A DNA stretch of 64,000 nt from Subtercola frigoramans. GTDB taxonomy: Bacteria; Actinomycetota; Actinomycetes; Actinomycetales; Microbacteriaceae. Numbering within the stretch: position 1 is the first letter of the stretch; each line of letters opens with the position of its first letter. Location: the NCBI RefSeq assembly GCF_016907385.1, contig NZ_JAFBBU010000001.1:2232001-2296000 (forward strand), written 5' to 3'. The notes beneath the pieces were generated by a model. It made no database searches and was not told the DNA's origin. It worked only from the letters and a program-made list of their open reading frames with translations. Positions 34,217-43,727 of this stretch are shown here, piece by piece. A program made the translations under genes and the position numbers.

Positions 34217-35875
34217 CTAGGTTCCCCGCACCAAGTTTTCTGTAGCTGTTGCGACAGTCTCTGTGGCTCCCGCAACAGTCGACCACCACCGACTTTCGCG
34301 TTGCACTCTGAGCCCGTATTTATTCGTGGTCCGAGCTGACTTGGTGATGATAAGGCCACGCTTTGCGCGGGACAGCATGACCATCAAGACTCGCTCCTCT
34401 TCAGCGATCTCCTCAGCTGTTTTCGCTTGGAATGCCGGGATGCTTCCCTCCTCCAGACCGAGCACCACGACCCAATCGAACTGCTGGCCTTTTCCAATGT
34501 GCGCATTAAGGAGATGGACACCCGGCGCGATCGCATCCGTGACATGCACCTCGCGAAAGCGCGCCAATGCGTCTCGAATGGATTCTCCTTCAACCGCCTT
34601 CTCCCGAAGTATCGAAATCGCGTCCGTCAGCTCATTGATGGTTTCCACGTCGTCGTCTCCGATGACCGCCGCCGCGCGCTCAAAGAGCAACTGAAGCTGT
34701 TCAGTCAGCGGTTTTGAAGTCTTGATCCCTCTCGCTGCGCTTTTGAGCGTCGTAAGCAGGCCGGGTGTATCGAGAGACATATCCCACGTTTGAACCGGAA
34801 TGTCTGCCGCGGCTGACATGGCGATGTCGACTTGTCCCCTGCGATAACGCGACCTGGTGATCACACCAATCGATTCGGTGGGGTACTTCCTAACGAGACG
34901 GCGAGCCACTCGCACGATTCCGGCGGCTTCTTCGACATCAGTATCGAACGAAAAGGCGTAGGCATGGCCCGACGGATCCCAGGCGTCGGGATCAGCTGCG
35001 GAGAGCTCCACCGCGCCAAGGGGGCGCGCGACAGCGTTTACAACCGCGAGCACTTCGGGCGACGAGCGATACGAGATGTCAAGGTCAACGCGCTCAGCGC
35101 AGCGGGCGACCAGTTCCGCTTCGACCGTGGCGGGCTCAGCCCCTGCCCATGAGTAAATGCCTTGAAGGGGGTCCCCGACGTACATCGCGTTTCGAGGCGC
35201 GGCCAACGACACGATGTCCAGTTGTTGCTGCGAAAGATCTTGAAACTCATCCACGAGCAATGCGTCAAAGTGCTGTTGGTAGAGGTTTGCAATCTGCGGA
35301 ACATGGAGGAGTCGCTGAGCATGGCGAAGCAAGTCGGGATAATCGAGCTTGTTCTGGAGCCGTCTCGCCTCTTCAACTTTGAAGGCGATCTGATTTCTCG
35401 ACGCGACGACAAGTTCGAGCAACTCGTCGTCGTCGATCGGTTGAGACTTCAGCTTCCTAAGCAGCGTCTCCGCCTCGCCCCGCGCGTCCCAGTCTGAGGT
35501 CAGCGGCGAGACAGTGTCGCTAAACCATCGCTTCGATGGGAGTAGAACATCTTCCGGAATTCCGAGCGTTCTGCCGTGGGCCCGAACGATTCGGGCAGAG
35601 AGTCCATGAAAGTTCTGTACGGTGACGCTTCCGCGAGTTCGCTCGTGGCCCAGGCTCTGTTGAATTCGACGTGCCATATTGTCGCGAGCGCGCTTCGAAT
35701 AGGTGATCGCCAGAAGCCGTCGACCCTCTCGGATTGTGCCCTGTGTCACGAGATGATGAGCCCGCATCGCAATCACTTCTGTTTTGCCACAACCAGGAGG
35801 AGCAACCAGCAGAAGTTGCTGCGCTGTGCTCTCCACCGCATCGATCTGCTTACCGATCGGGTGAATGGCGCTCAT
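34217..35875 (-). CDS. gajB: UvrD-like helicase, GajB-type (Gabija)
   Basis: 552 aa SF1 helicase: Walker A APPGCGKTEV, Walker B LLVDEFQDL, motif III YVGDPLQGIYSW, motif IV region ISYRSSPEV, motif V GKGQQFDWVVVLGLEEG and motif VI LMVMLSRAKRGL. It directly follows an OLD-family nuclease with an ATGA overlap, the fixed order of Gabija gajA-gajB. In Gabija the helicase partner joins GajA in a complex that acts on invading DNA when nucleotide pools fall. Symbol given because order, lengths and coupling all match. Confidence 0.8.
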   Translation of the reverse strand: MSAIHPIGKQIDAVESTAQQLLLVAPPGCGKTEVIAMRAHHLVTQGTIREGRRLLAITYSKRARDNMARRIQQSLGHERTRGSVTVQNFHGLSARIVRAHGRTLGIPEDVLLPSKRWFSDTVSPLTSDWDARGEAETLLRKLKSQPIDDDELLELVVASRNQIAFKVEEARRLQNKLDYPDLLRHAQRLLHVPQIANLYQQHFDALLVDEFQDLSQQQLDIVSLAAPRNAMYVGDPLQGIYSWAGAEPATVEAELVARCAERVDLDISYRSSPEVLAVVNAVARPLGAVELSAADPDAWDPSGHAYAFSFDTDVEEAAGIVRVARRLVRKYPTESIGVITRSRYRRGQVDIAMSAAADIPVQTWDMSLDTPGLLTTLKSAARGIKTSKPLTEQLQLLFERAAAVIGDDDVETINELTDAISILREKAVEGESIRDALARFREVHVTDAIAPGVHLLNAHIGKGQQFDWVVVLGLEEGSIPAFQAKTAEEIAEEERVLMVMLSRAKRGLIITKSARTTNKYGLRVQRESRWWSTVAGATETVATATENLVRGT

Positions 35876-37485
35876 ACGTCGAGACTCTTGATGTAGTCGA
35901 ACAGACCCGAAACTGCGGGCATGCGGGCGATCTGATCGACGGTGACGTGTTTACCGACGGCAACAGCACTGGTGACCTTACGGTCACGGGCAAACTCAGC
36001 AACCTGCGCTTCCGTCAAATCTGCAACGGCTGAGACACCGGCAGCTTGCAAGATCCCTTGCTCACGGCATACCCCCTCATCGATGAGTGCTTGACCCGCC
36101 GCAGGTCCGCCCATCCCGAGAGCATATTCGTCTTCGAGATCCGCATTTGCAACGAAGAGCACCTTCTTGTTGATGTTCTTTGGCTTGATGGACAAGGCGC
36201 TCATCCACGATCCGCGTTCGGCGTGATCCACGAGTCCGATGATGTCGAGATCGAAACCATTCTTTCCAAGCAGGTTGTAGACGTGCTTGAACTTGTCTGC
36301 ACCGTCGAGCTCCAACACGGTGATCCCAAGTTTGTCGAGCGGGACACCCAGTTTGCGAGCGCACGCCTCGATAAAGACTCGGTCTGCAATGCCCTCAACA
36401 ACAAGAGTTCGTCGCGAAGTGAGTGCTTCGAGTAGGCGGGGCGACCACCAGTTCGCCATCTCCTTTTCAACCGAGGAAAAGCTCGAGGAAGGGATCTGAC
36501 GCACCTCTTGGTCGGCAGTCACTACAAGCACATGCTTGGGCTCAAACCGCTGAACGATGTAAGGCGAGTGCGTCACGAGAAGTCGCTGATTCTTTCCGCT
36601 TGCGAACAGCTCCGCGACAGTGCGTTGACTCGAAGCATGGAGGTGAAGCTCAGGCTCGTCGATCGCGACCATGTTGGCACCTGACTTCGCGAGGTCGAAG
36701 AATGTCATGGTCATGAGTTGCCGCACACCGTCAGATTGATCGGCAAGCGCGCGAACGCCCTCATCGCGTTTCAAGAACAGAGTGACGTCCTCGAGCACGT
36801 CGGAGTTGGGATCGGCTGTCGTGCGGATAGTGAGTTCCGACTTGTCGATCACCTTGGGCATTGAGCGCGATAGGTGTTCAGCGATCATGTTGCGAAGGTC
36901 TTCGAGAGCGGTGTTCGACTCCAACTTGCCATTGAACGCATCGAGCGTCTCGACGAGTGCCTGCTTGTCCGCCCCGAGGTCTGTCGACTCAAGCAGCGAC
37001 CGAAGCGGGCTGCGACGACCCTGCATGAACTCGATGGCAGACGACCTGCTGGCCGGCAAATATTGCCATCCAAAGGCGTCGAGTTGACCACGGTTAGGTG
37101 TCCGATCGGTACCCTCAGGAAACCATCTACGAATGATGACTTGCTCGTTATCATCGGGGCTGCGCTCGACAGAGAGTTCAACGATCAAGACCTCGCTGCC
37201 ATCCGCCTGGATCGTAGTCTCATCGGGAAACAGGGCGCGCTCGTCATCAGAGAAGTCGATCAGCGACACGCGGCAAATGAAGGGTTCGTCTGCTTGGCCA
37301 AGATCATCAACGGTGATGCCTTGGTATAGCTGCTGTGCCGTTGCACCCAAGATCAAGTTGAGACATCTGAAGAGCGATGTCTTCCCGACATCGTTAGCAC
37401 CGATCACAACGAGATGCTCGCGAACCTCGATGTTCAGATCTTTCAATCGACTGTGATTGATCAATTCAATTCTGTTCAGCCTCAC
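35872..37485 (-). CDS. gajA: OLD family nuclease, GajA-type (Gabija)
   Basis: About 537 aa. N-terminal ABC/SMC-type ATPase: Walker A GANDVGKTSL (residues about 25-34), signature region LADQSDGVRQLM, Walker B MVAIDEPELHLH and the switch THSPYIV. C-terminal TOPRIM nuclease: LVVEGIADRVFIEACARKLG with the catalytic Glu, GLVDHAERG with Asp, and ADLEDEYALG. GTG start at 37485 has GGGGGAG upstream. Coupled to a UvrD-like helicase gene, i.e. the Gabija antiphage pair. The second TOPRIM acidic position reads H-A-E rather than the common DxD, so metal binding may be shifted. Confidence 0.82.
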   Translation of the reverse strand: MRLNRIELINHSRLKDLNIEVREHLVVIGANDVGKTSLFRCLNLILGATAQQLYQGITVDDLGQADEPFICRVSLIDFSDDERALFPDETTIQADGSEVLIVELSVERSPDDNEQVIIRRWFPEGTDRTPNRGQLDAFGWQYLPASRSSAIEFMQGRRSPLRSLLESTDLGADKQALVETLDAFNGKLESNTALEDLRNMIAEHLSRSMPKVIDKSELTIRTTADPNSDVLEDVTLFLKRDEGVRALADQSDGVRQLMTMTFFDLAKSGANMVAIDEPELHLHASSQRTVAELFASGKNQRLLVTHSPYIVQRFEPKHVLVVTADQEVRQIPSSSFSSVEKEMANWWSPRLLEALTSRRTLVVEGIADRVFIEACARKLGVPLDKLGITVLELDGADKFKHVYNLLGKNGFDLDIIGLVDHAERGSWMSALSIKPKNINKKVLFVANADLEDEYALGMGGPAAGQALIDEGVCREQGILQAAGVSAVADLTEAQVAEFARDRKVTSAVAVGKHVTVDQIARMPAVSGLFDYIKSLDV

Positions 37486-37623
37486 GGCTACTCCCCCATA
37501 TATTTCATGGTTAGTTTGGCACAACCTCGCGGTTTGATTATCGAAAATCGCGCTCGATCGGCTATGGCAGAGGCACCTCACCATGCAGGTTTCGATCTTT
37601 GCCGCAGATTGGGAAGCCGCTTC

Positions 37624-40335
37624 TCACACTGAGTACTGATACTGAAGGTGAGCCGTGACCAGATAAGCAGGATCCGCATAGGTATCTGCGGCGTTTATGC
37701 CATCCCGGTAGAGTTTGAACCGCATCATATGGCCCGGATTTACCGTCAGGCCGGGGCCTGGGGAATCTTTCAACGCGAACGCCGTAGTACCTGCCGCTGT
37801 TGTCACGGTTGAAGTGGCGCCGCCCGAGGATATGACTGAAGCTGTGGTCACATCTTGGGCTATAGCTGCCCATTGCACGTTGCCGCCTGTGGTGGTCGAC
37901 GGACACCACCGAATCACAATCCCCGCTGTGCCACCGACCAGAGCGTCATTAGGGATGGTGAAGATTCCAGAAACGAAGGGTGTGCTCGTACCGTGTGCGA
38001 AGCTCACACCAGCACCGGCATTGCCCACTGCAACAAAAGCGGTAGACGAGAAATCGAGAGGCAATGACACGATACGTACTCCGAAAGCTCCTGCACCACG
38101 ACCATCAACATATAGTTTTGACGGCACATCACCCGACACGTTCCGGGCTTCGTGAGCGTTATAAGGTACCCCTGACGAAATCTGCACATGCCCAGTCGTG
38201 GGTGTTCCCGAGAATCGCACGCTAGAAAGCTGTAACCACCCAGACGTATGAGCGAGATGATAAGCGGGAAAGCCACCATTGGCCAGCGATGAACTTGAAA
38301 TACGGTTCGATGTACCCAAATTCGAGTTGTGCTGTACGAGCGCGGTCGCGCTAGATCCGACGTAGCCGTAAAGCCCGATGAAGCTGACCGTGTGGCAATA
38401 CTGCATGTCAATCAGGGGATATTCTCCGTTGCCACGCTCGATCTTTATGTTCGTGAACGTCACGCCAGCTGTAGGCGCAATGTCAGCGGATGAACCGTCG
38501 ATCTTTATGTCCGTGCCAGCGTTAGTTTCCCACTCGCACGAGTCGAAGTGAATCGTATTACCGCCTGCCGCCGTCCCTTCGCCCGAAGTACCGTCGAGCA
38601 GAAGTGCGGGTACGGTTCCATTTCCGCTATAAGAGATGAAAAGCTGCGAGAAAGAACTGTTGAAAAGCTGCGTGAAATGCGCGCCTATACCGGCGGAATT
38701 GCGCACCCTGACACGTTCGATTCGAACCTGAGAGCCACGGAATATGTTCAGCACTTCCCCGGCAGTATTGTTTCCATTCAGCTCGAGGTCGTAAATCTCT
38801 ACTCGACACCTCTTAGTTGGGTCGCCAACGTTGGTAAGAGTCGTTGGATCACCAATACCCTGCAGGAGCACGGCCGTTCCCGCGCCGTTTCGCAGAATCT
38901 TTGTCCCAGCGTCACCGCCCACATAGCCAATTCCCATGCCCTGTAAGCGCACGAGCTTATTCTGGGCCAAAGTGATACCGGTGGTTAGGATAGTGCCCTT
39001 CGGCAGATATACGGTATTGCCAGGCCCGGCTGCTTGAGCAGCGTTAATGCAAGCCTGAAGCGCGGCAGTGTCATCGGTTAGACCGTCCGCCTTCACGCCA
39101 AACCCAGTTGCATGAAAGTAGCTAGTTAGGCTATTTCGCGACGCGACGGGCCTCTCGGCATATCGGGCGTCCGTCTGCGATAAAGGCAGGTCATCGGATA
39201 CGACCAGCCAGACGGAGGTGGCGCTGTCGTATTGAACGGTAAGTGCCTGGTTCATGAGGTTCAGGGTGCTTGTCGTCGTCCCTGTTGTGGTATTGAATCT
39301 GTCCGAACCGCCTAGAGCGACGCTAACTGCGTTCGTCGTTGCGTCGAGTTTCTTCACAGTCACACGGCTACGGTCAGCGGGAGCGGTAGGGAGAGTGATT
39401 GTAAATGGTGCCACGGTTGCGTCTGTTCTGACGATCTCACCCGCCGCCGCGGTATACATGGAAGTCTTCACAGCGGTCTGCGGGGCCCTTGGCGCAAAGG
39501 CGGCAGAGAGGGATGTCTGCGTTGCGGACGAGAGCCCAGCTGGTTCAGCACCGATGTCACTCGCCGTTGCGGGAATGGTCGGTTTGGTAATCAGATCCGC
39601 ATACGAACCGCTAGTAGCAACGGTCGAAAAGGTACCCGGTGCAAGCTTGGATGCGGTCACCGCTCCGTCAACCAGCTTGGCCGTAGTTACGGCACTATCT
39701 TGCAGTTTTGAAGTGGTCACCGAGCTATCGATCGGAACGCGCTGATCAGTCAAACGCGCATCTGAGTCAACCACTACTGCTGATCCACCTGAAGACAAGC
39801 CGCCTGTGAAGTTCTTCGTCCCGGTGATGGTCTCCGATCCCGCTTTATGTAGTACGGCAGCGTCGTCCGCCTTGCCGGCAATATCTGCCAACTGAAGCGC
39901 AGTGTCAGCCTTACCGAGGCTTGATTGCACAGCGGCCACGAGCTTGGTTGCCGTGAGGCTTCCATCCGCGATGGTAGGTGCCGCATTCAATTTCGTAACG
40001 ACGGCGGCGGCGAGCTTCGTCTCGTCGATCGCGCCGTTCTGAATTTTCACGGCCGTGACAGAGTTACTTTGCAATTTTGCGGCTGTGATCGTGTCGTCGG
40101 CCACACTGCCTGAACCTGCTGCATTGAGCTTCGTCTGGACGGCTGACGAGAGGATTGATTCGGTCACTACGCCATCCGCAAGCGCAGCTCCAGTTACGGC
40201 ACTATCCGCAATCACGTTGGCGGTAACGACGTTGTCTCTCAGATTGCCATGCGCATCGTGCGACTGAGTCAGAAAGTCATTAAGGATGTCACCCCACTGC
40301 CCGCTGTCTTTGCCTGGTTGAGGTAGTCGCGCCAT
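37624..40335 (-). CDS. Tailspike-like right-handed beta-helix protein
   Basis: 903 aa. Starts MARLPQPGKDSGQWGDILND, an N-terminal signature of a group of actinobacterial beta-helix proteins. Residues about 35-260 are a repeat array of the type VTxxKLxxGAVTxxKL, forming a fibre stalk as in phage tail fibres; then a short domain and, from FGVKADGLTDDTAALQACIN (about residue 413), a Pectate_lyase_3-type right-handed beta-helix. No other tail gene is near. Could be a captured receptor-binding or polysaccharide-degrading protein. No signal peptide. Confidence 0.75.
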   Translation of the reverse strand: MARLPQPGKDSGQWGDILNDFLTQSHDAHGNLRDNVVTANVIADSAVTGAALADGVVTESILSSAVQTKLNAAGSGSVADDTITAAKLQSNSVTAVKIQNGAIDETKLAAAVVTKLNAAPTIADGSLTATKLVAAVQSSLGKADTALQLADIAGKADDAAVLHKAGSETITGTKNFTGGLSSGGSAVVVDSDARLTDQRVPIDSSVTTSKLQDSAVTTAKLVDGAVTASKLAPGTFSTVATSGSYADLITKPTIPATASDIGAEPAGLSSATQTSLSAAFAPRAPQTAVKTSMYTAAAGEIVRTDATVAPFTITLPTAPADRSRVTVKKLDATTNAVSVALGGSDRFNTTTGTTTSTLNLMNQALTVQYDSATSVWLVVSDDLPLSQTDARYAERPVASRNSLTSYFHATGFGVKADGLTDDTAALQACINAAQAAGPGNTVYLPKGTILTTGITLAQNKLVRLQGMGIGYVGGDAGTKILRNGAGTAVLLQGIGDPTTLTNVGDPTKRCRVEIYDLELNGNNTAGEVLNIFRGSQVRIERVRVRNSAGIGAHFTQLFNSSFSQLFISYSGNGTVPALLLDGTSGEGTAAGGNTIHFDSCEWETNAGTDIKIDGSSADIAPTAGVTFTNIKIERGNGEYPLIDMQYCHTVSFIGLYGYVGSSATALVQHNSNLGTSNRISSSSLANGGFPAYHLAHTSGWLQLSSVRFSGTPTTGHVQISSGVPYNAHEARNVSGDVPSKLYVDGRGAGAFGVRIVSLPLDFSSTAFVAVGNAGAGVSFAHGTSTPFVSGIFTIPNDALVGGTAGIVIRWCPSTTTGGNVQWAAIAQDVTTASVISSGGATSTVTTAAGTTAFALKDSPGPGLTVNPGHMMRFKLYRDGINAADTYADPAYLVTAHLQYQYSV

Positions 40336-40438
40336 AGCTCTGTTGAATAAAACTCCAATTATTTCAATATCTGCGTAGGATTATGAAGCATGAGCTTTAA
40401 TCAGTCAAGCGCAGGGCATCCACGGAAAGCTATTCATC

Positions 40439-40648
40439 ATGAGTGACGTCCCTTATCAGGTCGATTGCGTTGTTGACCGCTGCTCGCGCATCGCTAACCA
40501 GAAGATCAAGGTCTCCTGTCCGCCGCTTATTGAAGTGATCGCAGTCTGCGAGTTTCACTACGAGTCAGTTAGGCACGCTGCTTGCTTCGAGGCATCTAAG
40601 GATCCAACGCGAGGGTTGATAGGAGTGGCCGCGAGCGACCACCCCTAG
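40439..40648 (+). CDS. Doubtful small ORF
   Basis: 69 aa, MSDVPYQVDCVVDRCSRIAN at the start, ending SDHP. GGAAAG precedes the ATG. Four Cys, no family. Weak support beyond the open frame and ribosome-like site. Confidence 0.35.
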   Translation: MSDVPYQVDCVVDRCSRIANQKIKVSCPPLIEVIAVCEFHYESVRHAACFEASKDPTRGLIGVAASDHP

Positions 40649-40678
40649 CCTGCTCGAAGCGAGCGGGTGCCGGATCAA

Positions 40679-42862
40679 CTAGTCCAGTTCGCCAGGCAAT
40701 TCCAGGTAGTGAGCGTTTTCTGGCTTATCGAGCCAGTCGCTAAACGCCTCAGTAAAATCAGCATGACCATGTGGCTTGAAAGGCCACTGAGACTTAATTT
40801 CCGGAGGCAGCTGAGCTCGAGCCCAGGAGAAATGCTTTTCAATCAATGCCTCGGTGATCTCGCCTTGGGCCACGAGGTTTGCGCGCAATTTTGGCGCGTC
40901 AAGATCCCCCATCATTTCGAACTCGAACAGAGTGAGGACTTGAACAGTGAGCCTGTTGAAATGCCTGTATAGACGCGCAATGTGAGTACTGGTGTCCATC
41001 ACATTCATCAGAGATCCCCCGTACTCAACAACTTCATCTGCGTCGAGGGCAAGTAGATCAGAATAGAACAGCACTCCATGCTCGGATTCTCGTTCGTCGT
41101 TGAAATCGCGGTCAACCATCACGACGAGCGAGCTGTCGATCCCGGTAAAGCGAAGCTGTTCCTCATCGAATTCCGGATCGTTTTGGGTCTGACGGTGGGC
41201 GACAGCGGTCATCACGCGGTAACGAAGCGCGTCAAACATCCTCGACCTACTCAACCCTGGCTCAGCCTCGAGAACCGCCAAAAATCTGCGCACCGTCGTC
41301 TCCATCACGCCCACGCGTATAGTCCTGAGTAGCCGGTGTGTGATGGCATGGAATTCAACTTCCGTTTCCGACAATCGCAGTAACCCAAATGACTCGAGCC
41401 TGTCGAGATAAATCGAAACATCAAGCTGGACTTGATTCGATGTGATCACGTCTCCGAGCCTGCCCGGTACATGATCGACAATCCGGATCACGGGCTCGTT
41501 TAGCCAAAGAAGCGCGTCGAGAACGTCGAGCACTTCATCATCCTCGGTCGACAGGCTGTCGATGATCCTCTGGTAAACATCTTGAATTGCAATCTGACGC
41601 CCGCCTTGACGAGTAAGGCGACCGAGAGCTCGAATAGGGTCGCGAAGTACCTCGGCAGCCCTCGCTTCCATTTCAAGTCCTTCAAACTGAACCAAATAGG
41701 AAGCCACAGCGTGGAGCGCGAGTGGGTAGTTGGCAAACCTCCTCCGCAACTGCTCGGCAAGCTCAGGATCTAAGTCAGGCACCTGGCTCAGTAGATAGTC
41801 TTTGGCCTCCTCGTTTCGAAATTCTCGGACCCGAACGTGGGCCATCCCAGGAACGTCGAAGCGACTCTGAGACGTCACGACGACCGGAATCGAGGCCACC
41901 TCAGGACAGAGGAGCAGCAGCGCCTCAACTGATTCGATTCCATCCAAGACGATGCCCCCAAGCAGTCCGCTGCCTTTGGCGATCATCTCCTGAAAATCGA
42001 CAAGAACGAGCTCACCGTTCTGCAGGTCTTGTTGCCCCAGAGATCGGCGCAAGAGTCTCAAGTCCTGGAACTTGCGGGCTTCAGATGAATTCCTGATCAC
42101 CACTATGGGCAGTTCAGAGCCTAAAGCTCGCAAGATTTCGGGTGCGAGCAAGCTTTTGCCCATTCCCGGCTCACCGTGAAGCTGCAATATGTTCGCATCC
42201 GAACGCTGAAGATCACTAACAGCAGAACTCACAAGTTGCTCCCTGTTCTGCCAAGTTCTCGGGCGTTGGTAGTAACGATCCTGATCTGTCGGCTCTTGAG
42301 GAATTTGCGCTTCTTTCTCGTAGCGCGCGACCATGTCTCGAATCGTTCCATCAGCGCTCGCAGTCATGAGCCGCTCGGCCACCGCCGCCCCAACTGCAGC
42401 AAAGCTGGGTCTTGTTGATTTGAAAACGCCAGGGTCCGAAGCGCCCAAAGCCCTGGCCGCGAAGGACCTACGGAGAACTGCCCACTCAAAGAAGCTGCCG
42501 CCCGAACCTGGGAGCTGTCGGCGCAACAATCGAATAGTCAGATCTGGGTCACGACCTGGGACCTTACGGTCATCGTCGTAGGGGCCGTCGAGTGCCAGTA
42601 GGTGCTTTGCGGCGACCAAATAAGGATTCTCTCGCCAGCCCGAATCCTCAACCTTGAGCAAGAGGTCGCGAATGACCCTCCAGGCGAAATTGTCGCCCCA
42701 GTGAGCACCGGCACCGTCCCGGACCAGCGCTTCGATCAGAGGGAACGAGTGAGTGCTCTCATGCAAAACATATCTTGCTCGAGAGGTTCCTAACTGCTCT
42801 CGGCCAGTAACGAACGCAGACATTTCGAGTCGAAGTTTTTGCGGAACGTTCACTGCAGTCAT
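40679..42862 (-). CDS. STAND NTPase (NB-ARC-like), unknown terminal domains
   Basis: About 727 aa. Central STAND module: Walker A LHGEPGMGKSLL (about residues 227-238), Walker B GGIVLDGIES, RNBS-like PVVVTSQSR, GxP-type YPLALHAVASYL and a winged-helix end with FHAITHRLLRTI. The N-terminal 215 residues (LPGSGGSFFEWAVLRRSF in the middle) and the C-terminal 220 residues match nothing I know; no obvious repeat sensor array is visible. STAND proteins near Gabija-type systems often sense phage proteins and trigger an effector, so antiphage function is a fair inference. Start at the second ATG. Confidence 0.75.
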   Translation of the reverse strand: MTAVNVPQKLRLEMSAFVTGREQLGTSRARYVLHESTHSFPLIEALVRDGAGAHWGDNFAWRVIRDLLLKVEDSGWRENPYLVAAKHLLALDGPYDDDRKVPGRDPDLTIRLLRRQLPGSGGSFFEWAVLRRSFAARALGASDPGVFKSTRPSFAAVGAAVAERLMTASADGTIRDMVARYEKEAQIPQEPTDQDRYYQRPRTWQNREQLVSSAVSDLQRSDANILQLHGEPGMGKSLLAPEILRALGSELPIVVIRNSSEARKFQDLRLLRRSLGQQDLQNGELVLVDFQEMIAKGSGLLGGIVLDGIESVEALLLLCPEVASIPVVVTSQSRFDVPGMAHVRVREFRNEEAKDYLLSQVPDLDPELAEQLRRRFANYPLALHAVASYLVQFEGLEMEARAAEVLRDPIRALGRLTRQGGRQIAIQDVYQRIIDSLSTEDDEVLDVLDALLWLNEPVIRIVDHVPGRLGDVITSNQVQLDVSIYLDRLESFGLLRLSETEVEFHAITHRLLRTIRVGVMETTVRRFLAVLEAEPGLSRSRMFDALRYRVMTAVAHRQTQNDPEFDEEQLRFTGIDSSLVVMVDRDFNDERESEHGVLFYSDLLALDADEVVEYGGSLMNVMDTSTHIARLYRHFNRLTVQVLTLFEFEMMGDLDAPKLRANLVAQGEITEALIEKHFSWARAQLPPEIKSQWPFKPHGHADFTEAFSDWLDKPENAHYLELPGELD

Positions 42863-42878
42863 GCCCAATGGTAGCCTA

Positions 42879-42907
42879 TTGACAATTCCTCATGTTTATA
42901 GTATGCT
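42879..42907 (+). promoter_or_regulatory. Consensus-like promoter TTGACA-N17-TATGCT
   Basis: TTGACA at 42879-42884, 17-bp spacer, TATGCT at 42902-42907. Transcribes the small gene at 42944 and possibly the module that follows. It lies in the 5' leader of the divergent STAND gene, so the two could influence each other. Confidence 0.7.
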
Positions 42908-42943
42908 TTCACCAGGGTGGCCCTTAACAATAAGGAGGCCGCC

Positions 42944-43102
42944 GTGGCCAAACAATTACCAACGGAGCAGCCTGCTCAATTGCCGCAGGTGAAACTCGAA
43001 GTGGAAGCGTTTCTGCTTCGTAACTATTTGACACCTGATCACGAGACAAGCTCGCAAGCGAGCCCACCTACGACGGCACTTCCACTCTCAGCAAACCGTT
43101 GA
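42944..43102 (+). CDS. Small hypothetical protein (52 aa)
   Basis: GTG at 42944 preceded by AAGGAGG at five bases; encodes MAKQLPTEQPAQLPQVKLEV, hydrophilic with a Ser/Pro-rich tail. A consensus-like promoter is 37 nt upstream and an intrinsic terminator 48 nt downstream, giving a self-contained transcription unit. An overlapping start at GTG 42917 is in the same frame without a site. Function unknown. Confidence 0.6.
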   Translation: MAKQLPTEQPAQLPQVKLEVEAFLLRNYLTPDHETSSQASPPTTALPLSANR

Positions 43103-43149
43103 CACTGGATTCAGCCTAATCATCAAAAAGTTCATCCGTCTGGCCACCC

Positions 43150-43180
43150 GCCCGCTCTTACAAGAGCGGGCTTTTTCTTT
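43150..43180 (+). terminator. Intrinsic terminator
   Basis: GCCCGCTCTT (43150-43159) pairs with AAGAGCGGGC (43162-43171), followed by TTTTTCTTT. Ends the transcript of the 52-aa gene. Confidence 0.85.
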
Positions 43181-43373
43181 GGTTCTGGGCGCGTCTGAGG
43201 GCCCCTGCCCTCGACTTTCTTTGCTCCCGACCGGGGGCAGCAAGCGCAATGGACGAGTGCGCCCCGATACTCACTGCTTCTAACTTCGACGCGGAAGAAC
43301 GCCGTCCTAGCAGTGTCCTAGCGGCCTACGTTCACACGGTTGCAGCAGACAGCGAGACGGCAAATGTGGAGCC

Positions 43374-43628
43374 ATGACAAACACAGAAGATGCAGATAAC
43401 CAGCTCGTCCCCCTACCCATGCCAATCAGATTGCACCCGTTTCGCGGAATGCTCCTCGATGCGATCAGCGAAGCCAACAGTGCTTTGTTTCAGCTCTACC
43501 AGCTGACCGCTGAAGTGATCCGCGAAAACGACGGGCACTTCTTCGAGGGTGACGACGTGCTGGAACAGGTGCACAACCTCACCCTGGTGTCGACCCAGGT
43601 CGAACTCCTGATCATCAAAGCAATCTGA
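43374..43628 (+). CDS. Small hypothetical protein
   Basis: 84 aa, soluble and acidic; RLHPFRGMLLDAISEANSAL, FQLYQLTAEVIRENDGHF. GGAG lies two to five bases before the ATG. First gene of the mobilisation module. A 10-bp hairpin (43644-43672) follows. Unknown function. Confidence 0.6.
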   Translation: MTNTEDADNQLVPLPMPIRLHPFRGMLLDAISEANSALFQLYQLTAEVIRENDGHFFEGDDVLEQVHNLTLVSTQVELLIIKAI

Positions 43629-43643
43629 TGATCGATCGCCAAC

Positions 43644-43672
43644 GGAGTGGCCCCGCACCAACGGGCCACTCC
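43644..43672. terminator. 10-bp stem hairpin
   Basis: GGAGTGGCCC (43644-43653) pairs with 43663-43672 around nine bases, 16 nt past the 84-aa gene. No T-run, weak terminator candidate. Confidence 0.45.
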
Positions 43673-43727
43673 TGCCACTCAAACACCAGTAACCAATCAA
43701 TTGCGAAATGAAGAAAGGTCGTCGGTC

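Noticed and set aside
37624..40335. Part of a prophage tail operon
   Set aside because: No other structural, portal, capsid or lysis gene within the window.
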